Shown: positions 1 to 11,910 of the stretch, one piece after another | Layout of the letters: each line of letters starts with the position of its first letter | Position numbering within the stretch: position 1 is the first letter of the stretch | NCBI RefSeq assembly: GCF_014356525.2 | Contig: NC_052507.1 | Location: 682,001 to 746,000 of the forward strand | DNA: 64,000 nt | Reading direction: 5' to 3' | DNA from: Nilaparvata lugens | Lineage: Eukaryota; Arthropoda; Insecta; Hemiptera; Delphacidae | The notes under the pieces: generated by a model | Seen by the model: only the letters and a program-made list of their open reading frames with translations | Told to the model about the DNA's origin: nothing | The model's database searches: none | Made by a program: the position numbers and the translations under genes

Positions 1-12
1 ATACAACTCAAA

Positions 13-368
13 GGGCCGTTTTCCGAGCTCGGGATTTAGCTAAGTTCTGGACTTCAAACAGCTGGAGTCAGAAAATTGGCTTTCCGAAACGGGGTGCAGT
101 CGCAGTTCACATTCAAATTAAATTCCGAAAAACTAGAGAATTGAACACAAAATAAAATTAAGGGAAAATAGTGTAAAGTTTCAGCTATTTAGAATTATTC
201 AGAAATGTTTCATTTCGTCAAGGAAAAAAGTTTCCAGTTATAGAAATGAAACAATCAAGATTATCATAATAAAGACTGCGACTACGCCCCGTTTCGGAGA
301 GCCAATTCTCTGAATCCAGCTGTTTATAGTCTAGAACTTGGCTAAATCTAGAGCTCGGAAACCGGCCC
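13..368. mobile_element. MITE-1 foldback element (PIF/Harbinger-like)
   Basis: The first ~110 bp and last ~95 bp are inverted repeats of each other. The left end starts GGGCCGTTTTCCGAGCTCGG and the right end is GAGCTCGGAAACCGGCCC. Flanking bases are AAA on both sides, a possible 3-bp target duplication. No transposase frame is present, so it is non-autonomous. The same termini recur at 53,990-54,086 and around the satellite at 55,106-57,225. The Harbinger assignment rests only on GGGC-type ends and a 3-bp duplication. Confidence 0.7.
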
Positions 369-555
369 AAAGCGATTTTACAACATGATATTTGGCCTAT
401 TTGAGATTTGCCATTGAAGAATAGCTTGAAAAGTATTTTCTGAATATTGTATTTATTATCTGCTCTATTAAATAAAAAATAAACAGTGATCATAATCGTA
501 ATTGACAAAATAAGTGTCTTTGAACATGAAAAGGTTTGAAATTATTTTAATATCC

Positions 556-1225
556 TATTATATTAAGCGAGCAATTTCTGTTTATACCTGGTTATTTTTA
601 TATCTGGCTCTAACGATTTTCACGAAATTTGGAACATAGTAGGTCTATGATATAAAGATTCGATTGCTCTAGGTATCATTCTTTGGAAAACTCGCTGAAC
701 GACATCAAAAGGATAATTCATCCTTGGAAAACATATGATAATTTCGTCATCTCTCGATAACAGAAGATGCGTGTGCCTGTGTGGGAGAGAGACAGAATTA
801 TTTCCAGCTGTGTAATCATAATCAATCAGCGAGAAATTTTATCTAGCTAGACAATTTTTAATCGATTTGATCAACATAATCTGATTTGTTGACATGACAT
901 GATAATCCTCCTGAACTAGAGTATATCATAATTTTCAAAGTTGATCATTATTTGACAATTTCAAGTGATTAGTGAGTGTTATTTTGTTATTCAATTTGAT
1001 TAGTATATAATTTTTTTGTTTTCAAATGTTTGAACAGAAAATTGAACCTGAATTCAAGTGTATAGAACATAACCTACTTTCTTGACTATTTATAGTGTAT
1101 AAATCAAAATTTGGGAAAAAACAGTTTTGGGCTATGCCTCTTAGTTCTTCCCCAATCATTTTAAAGAATTGTGTTCGGTTTATCAAAAGTCAATAAATAA
1201 ATAACGAGCAAAGCTCGATGCCCCA
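556..1225 (+). mobile_element. Helitron-like repeat family H2
   Basis: This ~670-bp repeat begins near TATTAAGCGAGCAATTTCTG and ends near AACGAGCAAAGCTCGATGCC. Diverged copies lie in reverse orientation at 20,875-21,545 and 37,710-38,385. The end carries a short hairpin, CGAGC-AAA-GCTCG. No protein is encoded. The Helitron assignment is tentative and based on the terminal hairpin and lack of terminal inverted repeats. Confidence 0.5.
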
Positions 1226-1648
1226 ATTTTTTTCATCATCCCAACTGAAAGAAAAACACCATTGGAGAGAGCTATAATCAAATAGAAATATAAGAAATAG
1301 TCAAGAAATAGTAGAAATAGGTAGAAATAGTCATTCTCTCCAAGTAGTCTCCCACACTGCTGATACCAATCTATCCAGATATTATCGATTCTCAAGTCTT
1401 ACAAGAATTGGAAAATCGGAAAATTTAGTCATCACAAAGAACAAGGTCACTATGTTTAGATGAGAACAGCGACAAACAAAATACAATTTACACAAGGAAA
1501 TTACAACGATGCTCATGCAACCTCTATCCAATATCCAGTTTGTGGGACTAGCTATTATGCAACGTGAAATTACTTAAATTGACAAGAACAGAGAACTGTA
1601 GTTTTAAGTAATCTACTTCTCCAGATCTCTTGCTTTCAAGGTTCCAAT
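1226..1648. other. unassigned AT-rich spacer
   Basis: No convincing gene, RNA or repeat terminus was seen in this stretch. It contains a few short direct repeats of AAATAGTAGAAATAG near 1,300. Confidence 0.4.
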
Positions 1649-1754
1649 TATAGTGAGGTCCATGTTATAATGGCAGTGTTCGATTGACAATACTGTTGCT
1701 GTCCTTTTCTATCATACAACAAAACAGATAGCGCTATCTCACTCTAGCTTTGCA

Positions 1755-2835
1755 ATGTTGTCAGTTTGCCAGAATATTTTATTTTTACTTTTGACAGTGA
1801 CTGTACAAAAGTAAACAATTCATTATCAGTCGCCATTTTTTCTTCATTCTATCGAAATACTTGAGTACACAAGTCATATAATTGATTTAAAATGTATTTT
1901 TTAAACAATTAAATAATTTTAAGACATTACCGTATGAGAAACACAAATTGAAATACCTGAAATGACATTTTTAAAGTTGATAACAACTAACCATCCTAGA
2001 CTTCATCCATGCTTCAGTTACGGTAGCCTACACTTATAGGTTAGACTTACTCGTACCGGTATAAATAATATTAGAAGGTTATTTCAGAACTATTTCCATT
2101 GGAATTACTTATTTTAAATAGGATTTCTATTTTTCTATTATTTTTGAAAGAAATTGGAATAGAATACCTACCAAATAACTCAATTTCTTTTGTTTTAAAA
2201 TTCAGATTGTTGTATCACAGCTTTTTAAATTAGGCGCCATTTCAGGTTTGTATAAAAAAATCTGATCTTAGTTAAGAAAGCAAATTTTTTAATAAAATGA
2301 TGAAAATAGTTATTTGTGCAACTAGTGCGCAAAGTAACAGTTTGCTGCACCAAAGTAACAGTTTACGCCCGAGCCGTAGGCGAGGGCGGAATGGTTTGTT
2401 GAGTGCAGCAGAGGAACTTTGCGCACATATTTCACATTAAATTTTTCCTACAGTTACCATTGAATATGAGAAGTGGGTAATTATGGGTAAAATTGCCTGA
2501 AATCCATCAATGTTTTTCTGTGTAATTTTATTATTGACAAAAACCTTAATCCTAAAATCCTAAAGTCCTCGTTGTCGTTGGTTATAATATATAATGTAAT
2601 AATTTGCTCGTTGTGCTTGGTTGCACCTCTGCTCACTATAGCAGCCCAGTCACTGTTACCAACTTCATTTGGATTTTGCTGCACTGTTGCTCCATATAAC
2701 CTACTAAGTATTTTGCGTTGCCATGTTGCAAATCTGGAGTGCAGGATAAATTTTTCCCGCACTAGAGCGGAAAAGTGATTCTTTGCGTTCTGTAATCAGT
2801 GCAGCAATGGCTACTTTTCAACGTAACTGTAGGAA
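1755..2835. repeat. ~1.08-kb direct duplication, copy 1
   Basis: This block matches 3,800-4,884 almost base for base. It holds ~550 bp of unclassified sequence followed by one R repeat. The duplication starts at ATGTTGTCAGTTTGCC in both copies. Unequal exchange between R repeats would explain it. Confidence 0.75.
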
Positions 2836-4884
2836 ATAGTTATTTGTGCAACTAGTGCGCAAAGTAACAGTTTGCTGCACCAAAGTAACAGTTTACGCCC
2901 GAGCCGTAGGCGAGGGCGGAATGGTTTCTTGAGTGCAGCAGAGGAACTTTGCGCACGTATTTCACATTAAACTTTTCCTACAGTTACCATTGAATATGAG
3001 AAGTGGGTAATTATGGGTAAAATTGCCTGAAATCCATCAATGTTTTTCTGTGTAATTTTATTATTGACAAAAACCTTAATCCTAAAATCCTAAAGTCCTC
3101 GTTGTCGTTGGTTATAATATATAATGTAATAATTTGCTCGTTGTGCTTGGTTGCACCTCTGCTCACTATAGCAGCCCAGTCAGTGCAGTTACCAACTTAA
3201 TTTTGATTTTGCTGCACTGGTGCTCCATATAACCCACCAACTATTTTGCGTTGCCATGTTGCAAATCTGGAGTGCAGGAAAAATTTTTCCCGCACTAGAG
3301 CGGAAAAGTGATTCTTTGCGTTCTGTAATCAGTGCAGTAATGGCCACTTTTCAACGTAACTGTAGGAAATAGTTATTTGTGCAACTAGTGCGCAAAGTAA
3401 CAGTTTGCTGCATCGAAAGAAACGTTTACGCCCGAGCCGTAGGCTCGGGCGGAATGGTTTGTTGAGTGCAGCAGAGGAACTTTGCGCACATATTTCACAT
3501 TAAATTTTTCCTACAGTTACCATTGAATATGAGAAGTGGGTAATTATGGGTAAAATTGCCTGAAATCCATCAATGTTTTTCTGTGTAATTTCATTATTAA
3601 TAAATAAAATTGAATAATGTAGTAGTGTTTGAATGAAGGGGCGGCTGTCACTCATGTGGTGGCTGTCCTCGAACTCGGTGTCCTTAATATTATTATAACG
3701 TGCACCACAACACTATAGCAGCCCAGTCACTGTTACCAACTTCATTTGGATTTTGCTGCACTGTTGCTCCATATAACCTACTAAGTATTTTGCGTTGCCA
3801 TGTTGTCAGTTTGCCAGAATATTTTATTTTTACTTTTGACAGTGACTGTACAAAAGTAAACAATTCATTATCAGTCGCCATTTTTTTCTTCATTCTATCG
3901 AAATACTTGAGTACACAAGTCATATAATTGATTTAAAATGTATTTTTTAAACAATTAAATATTATTTAGACATTACCGTATGAGAAACACAAATTGAAAT
4001 ACCTGAAATGACATTTTTAAAGTTGATAACAACTAACCATCCTAGACTTCATCCATGCTTCAGTTAGCCTACACTTATAGGTTATACCTACTCGTACCGG
4101 TATAAATAATATTAGAAGGTTATTTCAGAACTATTTCCATTGGAATTACTTATTTTAAATAGGATTTCTATTTTTCTATTATTTTTGAAAGAAATTGGAA
4201 TAGAATACCTACCAAATAACTCAATTTCTTTTGTTTTAAAATTCAGATTGTTGTATCACAGCTTTTTAAATTAGGCGCCATTTCAGGTTTGTATAAAAAA
4301 ATCTGATCTTAGTTAAGAAAGCAAATTTTTTAATAAAATGATGAAAATAGTTATTTGTGCAACTAGTGCGCAAAGTAACAGTTTGCTGCACCAAAGTAAC
4401 AGTTTACGCCCGAGCCGTAGGCGAGGGCGGAATGGTTTGTTGAGTGCAGCAGAGGAACTTTGCGCACATATTTCACATTAAATTTTTCCTACAGTTACCA
4501 TTGAATATGAGAAGTGGGTAATTATGGGTAAAATTGCCTGAAATCCATCAAATGTTTTTCTGTGTAATTTTATTATTGACAAAAACCTTAATCCTAAAAT
4601 CCTAAAGTCCTCGTTGTCGTTGGTTATAATATTTATAATGTAATAATTTGCTCGTTGTGCTTGGTTGCACCTCTGCTCACTATAGCAGCCACAGCAGTCA
4701 CTGTTACCAACTTCATTTGGATTTTGCTGCACTGTTGCTCCATATAACCTACTAAGTATTTTGCGTTGCCATGTTGCAAATCTGGAGTGCAGGATAAATT
4801 TTTCCCGCACTAGAGCGGAAAAGTGATTCTTTGCGTTCTGTAATCAGTGCAGCAATGGCTACTTTTCAACGTAACTGTAGGAAA
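2306..4884 (-). repeat. tandem array of 530-bp R repeats
   Basis: Units run 2,306-2,835, 2,836-3,368, 3,369 to about 3,596 (partial), a fragment at about 3,713-3,808, and 4,347-4,884. Each unit is a ~135-bp part starting ATAGTTATTTGTGCAACTAG plus a ~390-bp part bounded by inverted TTTCCTACAGTTAC / GTAACTGTAGGAAA. The minus strand of each unit has a partly open frame of up to ~110 codons. Indels between copies break it, so it is probably not a gene. Single copies in reverse orientation are at 8,219-8,756 and 30,130-30,664. Confidence 0.75.
3800..4884. repeat. ~1.08-kb direct duplication, copy 2
   Basis: Second copy of the block at 1,755-2,835. Differences are few, for example a short gain near 4,690 and loss of a few bases near 4,065. 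Confidence 0.75.
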
Positions 4885-5289
4885 AATATATTTTATTGAT
4901 TAATTTGACATTAAATTGATTATGTAATCAAGGAAATGATAATTATTATTAGATCAAATTCAATGGGATGAATTGAGTAACAGCTGTGTACACTCAGTGG
5001 CAAAATGGAGAGACTTGGCAACGTTTTTCTTCACTGCCATTATAACGTGGACTATATGGTATATAGCTCTGGATCAATATTCTATGTTGTAGCTTTTCAT
5101 CACAGATATTGAGATATGGAACTTATCCGTTGAACTTGAAAATTGCATTAGTAGCCGAAACATGTCGTGACGAAATTATTTAAGAAGAGTAATCAGATTT
5201 ATATTTTTATTGATATTAAACTTCTCCGTTCTATGTTTGTGTACCGACAACACAATATTGCATAACTTTCATTCTTTAAATCGGAAACA

Positions 5290-5880
5290 ATGTATAAATT
5301 GTAAACAATGTATAATATGCCAGAATTTATAAGTATGTTGCAACTTCATGTCCCGTTTAATAGACCAAAACCAAATATTCTGTTTCACATGCCATTTATC
5401 AGAACGACTCATCATTGCAATTCTTACATATACAGAACTTTACGTTTGTACAATAGAATAAGCCACTGCATTGATCCGTTTGCTGACCGTTTCCAAACCT
5501 TTAAGAAATCCTGTGAACTAGCATATCGCTCTATAGCTGACTCATGTTTGATAAATAATTATACTAAACTCCCTCATTTTTTTTCTCTCTTCTAAAGCCC
5601 TATTTTTCCTCTATTCTCTATTTTATTCTTCATTTTATTTTTCTTATCATTTTTATTTCATTCTTCTTCATTTTCTATTATCATTGGTTTATTTTATTTT
5701 TTCATTTTGCCTATTCTTATCTTATTAGTATTCAAAAATTGTGTTTACAATTTTATTTTATTTTTATTCTTATTTTGCATCAAATATTATGTATCTAAAC
5801 TAGTTGATGTCAATAAGACTCTTCATGGATTTATTCTGTGAGCTTTTGTATGTAAATAAATGAATAAATTCTACAATATT
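5290..5880 (+). pseudogene. LINE 3' remnant with RT C-terminal frame
   Basis: A 95-codon frame (5,308-5,595) contains RTTHHCNSYIYRTLRLYNR, resembling the short C-terminal tail after LINE reverse transcriptases (pattern R-T-x-x-x-x-NS..RT.RLYN). It is followed by a T-rich 3' region and an AATAAATGAATAAATT end near 5,870. The element is strongly 5'-truncated, with no catalytic motif. The clade cannot be assigned. Confidence 0.5.
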
Positions 5881-6034
5881 TGAAACAATGTAAACCACCT
5901 CAGTACGAAGATTAAAATATGAAATACATTCAGAAAAAATGTTGAGGATTATATTGTTTTTTGATGAAAAGTCTTTTGATGTCTGAACACTCCCTTAAGA
6001 GTAATGGTATTATATTCCTATACAGAAGAGCAAA

Positions 6035-6560
6035 GCTGTGGAGCATATCTCGCTTCGCTCGTCATATCCGAATAGCCAGGGGGCTCCGCCCCCTGGACCC
6101 CCGACTGGATCGTCCAAGAATAAGATCAGCAGGCTCGCTTCGCTCGACTGCATTTTTCATTTGAGCTTTTTTATCATATGTTAGGACGATCCAGTTGGGG
6201 GTCCATACTAAACGTCTGGCTAAACGGATATGGCTAGCGAAGCGAGCCTGACGGCTAGTAATATAGTAATATAAGATTGAAGTAGCAGTGCCCAATCAAT
6301 TTTTCCGCGATAAATGCATTTCAATCTTCAACTTGGTGCCAACCTAACAAAGTCAACTCAACTTAATGCCAACCTGACAAAATTATAAATTTAGTTACCA
6401 GTTAACTACTGTTTCGAAGAGGTACTCTCTCTAGATTATAGTTCTATAGTTCTATGGTCATTTTTCAATTATAATTAAGAGAATAAGAAGAATATACATG
6501 CTGAAAGACGAACTTTAAACCCTCAAAAACCACCCTTAAAGTTGAAATATTCTCCTGACT
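6035..6560 (-). mobile_element. Helitron-like H1, incomplete copy
   Basis: Reverse-orientation partial copy of H1 (compare 10,415-11,076). It shares the GC-rich segment with CCAGGGGGC/GCCCCCTGG, the repeated GCTCGCTTCGCTCG motif and the downstream AT-rich body. It stops before the GTGA/CACT microsatellite end, and its outer end has decayed. Confidence 0.65.
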
Positions 6561-6659
6561 AATATTTTTTTCTAAGGATTTAGTTTGTAAAGCGGGTTAC
6601 CTATTCAGCTCCTTCAAACTTTACAGCAATAGAAAAAATCTGTTGTGGCGCACTCACAC

Positions 6660-7556
6660 AACTTTCCTTGCCGTTAAGAAAATTGATCACCTGACGCTAG
6701 TGTTTACGCGCATCTCAAGTCTACTATTCTAAGATCTGAGCCAGCTGGTGTCAGGACAATAACGCTGGAGACACACGAGGTCTGCTATCTCTTCATAGTG
6801 AATGATTTAATAGAATCATTAGTTGCCAACAGTTTGCAATTGAATAATCACATTTTCTGGAATTTCGAGCTTATTTTCAATTTTAGGTGAAAATGTTACG
6901 AAACATTAATTAACTCTAACAAATTGCAAACTCAAATATTCACAAAATATTGGAGTTTACGAAAATGCATCATAAATGTTGAATATGTCCTCCATTGGTT
7001 GCTCGGATAGCATCTAGTCTGTAGCTTATGAAATGATTGTAGAGATTTTCATGCTCAATCCTCTCCACTTGAAAGTTTTTGTCCCAATTGTATCTGAAGC
7101 CTGATAATTGGGAATGTAAAATCAAACTTTGCATAGATGGGGTGGTGCTCCTGAAATTTTTACAGATATGGGACTTGTGGCAGTTGATAGAACTTATAAA
7201 TGACTTTTTCAGGTATGAAATTGATCAGAATCGTTTGAGCCGTTTTCGAGAAAATCTCGAAAACCCCTGTTCTTGACAACATTTTCGCCATTTCAGCCGC
7301 CATCTTGAATCACATTTGATCGAAATTGTTCGTGTCGGATCCTTATAGGGGAAGGACCTCAAGTTCCAAATTTCAAGTCATTCCGTTAATTGGGAGATGA
7401 GATATCGTGTACACAGACGCACATATACTCATACAGACCAATACCCAAAAAAACACTTTTTTGAACTCAGAGGACCTTGAAACGTATAGAAATTTGGAAA
7501 TTGGGATACCTTAAAGCAATACTTCCCTTACCTATGGTAATAGGGCAAGGAAAGTA
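6660..7556. mobile_element. DNA transposon remnant with transposase C-terminus
   Basis: Possible inverted ends ACTTTCCTTGCC (about 6,660) and GGCAAGGAAAGT (about 7,545) enclose ~0.9 kb. On the minus strand, 6,970-7,072 reads as ~34 codons ending at a TGA with AIRATNGGHIQHL. That resembles the NGGHxEH-type ending of Tc1/mariner transposases. The catalytic core is absent, and the element limits are tentative. Confidence 0.4.
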
Positions 7557-7857
7557 AAAGGAGCCTCCTTCATACGCCAATATTGGAGTAAAAATCAGAC
7601 TATAGAATTATTCATCATAAATCAGCTGAGAAATGATTACACAAATGTGTGGAGAAGCCAGTCTATTGCTGTATTTCCATAAGGTCTATAGTTTCAAGCA
7701 TGTACTTGTGGATGAGAATACTGCGTGAGGTCTACTGTTCACAGAACTACTAGTATATGATTGTGTTCATGACCTCTCATCAAAGCCACGCTGTGACCCA
7801 GTTGATAAATCAAACAGAAGTGGTGACTGGGTTATGTTCGGTTGGGCTATGCTTTTT

Positions 7858-7965
7858 CACTCTCTCTCTCACACACACACTACACACACACACACACTCT
7901 GCTTCTTACTCATTCTCTATGACACACTCTCTTACACACACTCTCTTTCTCTCTTGCTCAAGAAA
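7858..7965. repeat. CA/CT microsatellite
   Basis: Mixed CT and CA dinucleotide runs. The rest of 7,557-8,218 shows no supported feature. Confidence 0.8.
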
Positions 7966-8218
7966 AGCAAGCCTGTTCAGTTAGTCTACAAGCGACGTTT
8001 ATTTTTTGAGGAGATAAGGAGTACACACGCATGTACAGTAAGTAGCTGCAGTATCGAACAAAACAACCCGGTCACTCCGGTTTACATCGACATACTACAT
8101 GCTCCATTCATGGTACTGGGTTTGCAAACATGGCCGACCTATTTTTCTTTGTTGGTGCAATTTTTCAACGCTTGCAACTTTGATAACGGCAGCTCAATAA
8201 ACTCTTAGCAATATTTTT

Positions 8219-8756
8219 TTTCCTACAGTTAAGTTGAAAAGTGGCCATTGCTGCACTGATTACAGAACGCAAAGAATCACTTTTCCGCTCTAGTGCAGGA
8301 AAAATTTTTCTGCACTCCAGATTTGTAACATGGCAACGCAAAATACTTAGTAGGTTATATGGAGCAACAGTGCAGCAAAATCAAAATAAAGTTGGTAACA
8401 GTGACTGCTGTGGCTGCTATAGTGAGCAGAGGTGCAACCAAGCACAACGCGCTAATTATTATTCATTATATATTATAACCAAGGACAACGAGGACTTTAG
8501 GATTTTAGGATTAAGGTTTTTATCAATAATAAAATTACACAGAAAAACATTTGATGGATTTCAGGCAATTTTACCCATAATTACCCACTTTTCATATTCA
8601 ATGGTAACTGTAGGAAAAACTTAATGTGAAATACGTGCGCAAAGTTCCTCTGCTGCACTCAAGAAACCATTCCGCCCTCGCCTACGGCTCGGGCGTAAAC
8701 GTTTCTTTCGGTGCAGCAAACTGACACTTTGCGCACTAGTTGCACAAATAACTATT
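8219..8756 (+). repeat. R repeat, single copy in reverse orientation
   Basis: A complete R unit, inverted relative to the 2.3-4.9 kb array. It starts TTTCCTACAGTTAAG and ends GTGCACAAATAACTAT. A 127-codon frame (8,241-8,624) runs nearly from one internal terminus to the other and is similar to frames in the other copies. No recognised protein family was seen, and copies elsewhere are frameshifted. Confidence 0.7.
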
Positions 8757-8898
8757 TGTGGGATAGAAGTAGATATTGAATACATGGAAGTGATGATCTG
8801 CTCTGAGGACTCTGAACTTAAAAGAACTTCTTGAGCGCCGCTCAGAATTTGTGGCTTCATACAACAAAAATATAATAATAATAATAAAAATATAAAGC

Positions 8899-10116
8899 TA
8901 TAGTGAGGTCCACGTTATAATGGCTGAGTACGGACTTTCGCTCTGCTCCGCAACCGAACGTCACTCGAGCAGAGCGATTGATGATCGACCGGGGAGCAAG
9001 AGTGGAACGCGAGAAGAGCTGACATCTCCTGTAACGTTCATGATCGGTGCGAGTGAAGAGTGGGGGCGGAGCGATTGCGGTGCGATGGCGGAACGAGGGC
9101 GGAACGAGGACGGAGCGTGCGCGGTGTGGTTTGGAGGCGCGTATTAGCAATTTAACCTGTTGACAGTTAGACAGTTGTATGTAATGAATGTAGTGAAGTA
9201 TATATTTAAATATAAAAATAATTTCATTTGCACTAATAATACTATCAATAATCAATACAATTTAAGACCCACCTTAAATAAGTATCTAATCTATCATACT
9301 AACATTGAAAATATTAGAAGACAACTCATATATTTAAGCACTAAAATTATAAATAAAATTCCTGAACAAATTATTAGCTGTGCCAAGATAACAAAAAAGT
9401 AAAAACAGATATCAATGCTTGGATCAAAATTAACTACTTCTTCTACCTTTGAGAACTATAATGAGTTAACAGAGAACTGTTCTGATTAGTGCGCTCACTT
9501 CCCCTACTTGTGCTCTATCACATCCCTTTCCCAATCCTTTCCAAAAAATCCAAGGATCAAAAGCCTTCCTATGACATGGATAGCCATAGTTGGAAGAACT
9601 TTTGATCCTCTATCCTTCTTCACCCCATAACATGTATAAATTGCCTTCTAATATTGTAATGTGTTCTCATATTTATGTTATTTATCTTATACTGTAATGT
9701 TTTTTTATTGATGTAATTAATTTTTATTGCATATTGATGTATCTTATTTGTGTGTGTGTGTGTGTGAATAAATAAATTGAAATTGAATTGAAAATTGTAT
9801 TGCCATCCTTGTATATCATTCAACAAAGCACATAGCGCTATCTCTTTCTTGCTTCGCTCTGTTGCCAGATCATCTTGTAACAATGTAGAATTAATAACTA
9901 ATTAACAAAATATTTCTTCTTAATCATTGAAATTCATTATCAAATTATTGAAAAATATAAATTTTTGCTTAAGGAAATAAAATTAATTATTTTAAACGAG
10001 AATGAACAGTTAATATTACATCAATAAACCTGTATCAACTACCGTCTATGGAAGGATCGGCAACGTTGCTCTGCTATCTTTCTCCATTTAATTATAATGT
10101 GGACCCCACTATAGAT
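8899..10116. mobile_element. MITE-2 copy split by a LINE-like insertion
   Basis: The left terminus TATAGTGAGGTCCACGTTAT (8,899) is cut after ~30 bp. The MITE body resumes at about 9,797 with the usual ATTGCCATCCTTG segment and ends at 10,116 with CCCCACTATAG. The interruption (about 8,931-9,796) is described separately. Confidence 0.65.
8931..9796 (+). pseudogene. LINE 3' remnant with GC-rich 5' part
   Basis: The first ~215 bp (8,931-9,147) are far richer in G+C than the surroundings, with many GGAGCG/GGAACG motifs. An 80-codon frame (9,160-9,402) includes NLRPTLNKYLIYHT and an IINKIPEQI ending, which resembles LINE RT C-termini. A GT microsatellite and a TTGAAATTGAATTGAAAATT tail lie at the 3' end. 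Insertion inside a MITE fits target-primed integration of a truncated LINE. The origin of the GC-rich part is unknown. Confidence 0.45.
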
Positions 10117-10280
10117 ATAATTCCCTCAAGCAAGTGAAAAAAATTAAATACTCGTGTAGTATCATTTCGGAAGATGGAAGGGATGAGATGGTATAAATGT
10201 CGAACTAGGAGAAGCAAAGGCTTTTTCATCAGTCATATAACTACTGTATGTACTATACTTGAGCTGATACCGGTATATCT

Positions 10281-10414
10281 GATGTAGAATTAATTGTTAA
10301 TTCTTGTTTAGGATAATCAATTACGTTTCATCCATCAAGAGAGTATATTTTTAATGATTAGATGATGAACTTTCATTCTCAACATTTTTTAAACGATAAT
10401 ATTCCTATAAACGA
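10281..10414. repeat. 134-bp direct repeat flanking H1, left copy
   Basis: GATGTAGAATT...CTATAAACGA. It matches 11,077-11,210 at all but two positions by eye. It appears to be internal MITE-2-type sequence, because GCTGATACCGGTA lies just before it as in the copy at 60.8 kb. Confidence 0.85.
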
Positions 10415-11076
10415 CTAGCCGTCAGGCTCGCTTCGCTCGCCATATCCGTCTAGCCAGGGGGCTCCGCCCCCTGGACCCCCGACTGGATCGTCCAAGAATG
10501 AGATCAGCAGGCTCGCCTGCATTTTTCATTTGAGCATTTTTATCATATGTTAGAGCAATCCAGTCGGGGGTCCAGACTAAACGTTTGGTTAAACGGATAT
10601 GGCGAGCGAAGCGAGCCTGACGGCTAGTAATATAATATTCCCAGGATTGAAGTAGCAGTGCCCAATCAATTTTTCCGCGATAAATGCATTTAGATCTTCA
10701 ACTTGGTGCCAACCTAATATAGTCAACTCAACTTAATGCCAACCTGACAAAATTATTAATTTAGTTGCCAGTTAACAACTGTTTCGAAGAGGTACTCTAT
10801 CTAGATTATAGTTCTATAGTAACATATGATATGGAAATTTCAATTATAATTAAGAGATTGGGAGAAGAAGAATATACATGCTAAAAGACGAACTTTCAAC
10901 CCTTAAAGTTGAAATATTGCCAAAAGATTTCTTAGTGCGCCTCTTAAGTGCCAACTGAACATACCTACCAAATTTGAACGTTTTTGGTCCGGTAGATTTT
11001 TAGTTATGCGAGTGAGTGAGTGAGTGAGTGAGTGAGTCAGTCAGTGAGTGAGTGCCATTTCGCTTTTATATTTATA
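10415..11076 (-). mobile_element. Helitron-like H1 element
   Basis: On the minus strand the element begins with TATAAATATAAAAGCGAAAT next to a TC dinucleotide and ends CTGACGGCTAG. It is ~660 bp, with a GTGA/CAGT microsatellite near its 5' end and the GC-rich CCAGGGGGC/GCCCCCTGG hairpin near its 3' end. No Rep/helicase frame is present, so it is non-autonomous. It is bracketed by 134-bp direct repeats. Confidence 0.7.
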
Positions 11077-11210
11077 GATGTAGAATTAATTGTTAATTCT
11101 TGTTTAGGATAATCAATTACGTTCCATCCATCGAGAGAGTATATTTTTAATGATTAGATGATGAACTTTCATTCTCAACATTTTTTAAACGATAATATTC
11201 CTATAAACGA
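11077..11210. repeat. 134-bp direct repeat flanking H1, right copy
   Basis: Second copy of 10,281-10,414. It is followed by a MITE-2 right arm, so the duplicated sequence and the H1 insertion both lie inside a MITE-2 copy. Confidence 0.85.
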
Positions 11211-11211
11211 T

Positions 11212-11324
11212 CAGGCCGAGGTAGACAAGAATAGCGTTATCTGCTTTGTCGAATGATAGTCAAGGATGGAAACACAATTTTCAGTCAAATACTACCATTA
11301 TAACGTGGACCTCACCATAGTCAT
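11212..11324. mobile_element. MITE-2 right arm fragment
   Basis: Ends CCATTATAACGTGGACCTCA followed by CCATAG. The interior matches the AATGATAGTCAAGGAT segment of full copies. Confidence 0.65.
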
Positions 11325-11444
11325 CGGCTGAGACTGGAAATCGTCTAGCTACCAACCGAAATTCTGGAACAACACTTAAATAAGCCACGTTGAAAGGTTA
11401 ATGGAATGTTAACGTGTCTGCCATGAATTATCGAGTTTTATTTG

Positions 11445-11720
11445 ACTGTTATACTGCTTCGATTACAGTAAGAGAGTGTGTTTTAGAAAGAGATCAAGAA
11501 TACAGAGGTAGAGAGAGAGAGAGAGAGTGAGTGTGTGAGAGAGAGAAGAAGAGAGAGTGAGAGAGATAGATAGAGAGAGAGAGAGACAGAGGTACTGTTT
11601 TACTGCTTCGATTGGAGTAAGAGAGTGTGTTTTAGAAAGAGATCAAGAATACAGAGGTAGAGAGAGAGAGAGTGAGTGTGTGAGAGAGAGAGAGAGAGAG
11701 AGAGGAAGAGAGAGTGAGAG

Positions 11721-11754
<34 letters not shown>

Positions 11755-11910
11755 GAAGAGAGAGTGAGAGAGATAGATAGAGAGAGAGAGAGACAGAGGT
11801 ACTGTTTTTCTGCTTCGATTGCAGTAAGAGAGTGTGTTTAAGAAAGAGATCAAGTATACAGAGGTAGAGAGAGAGAGTGAGTGTGTGTGAGAGAGAGAGT
11901 GTGAGAGAGA
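11445..11910. repeat. GA-rich minisatellite, three long units
   Basis: Three units of roughly 150-210 bp start CTGCTTCGATTGNAGTAAGAG (about 11,455, 11,608 and 11,815), separated by GAGA runs. The complementary unit occurs at 16,690-16,790 and twice at 30,840-31,060. Confidence 0.8.

Larger units (their letters stand above)
1649..5054. mobile_element. MITE-2 copy split by nested repeats
   Basis: The left arm (1,649 to about 1,790) starts TATAGTGAGGTCCATGTTAT, the MITE-2 terminus. The right arm ends at about 5,054 with CCATTATAACGTGGACT, where the last bases are altered. Between them lie the duplicated 1.08-kb block and the R-repeat array, so a ~0.4-kb MITE appears to have been expanded to 3.4 kb by later insertion and duplication. 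Confidence 0.55.

Noticed and set aside
2572..4810. Host gene family in the R-repeat frames
   Set aside because: The frames coincide with a repeat unit, differ by frame-changing indels between copies, and match no known fold by eye.
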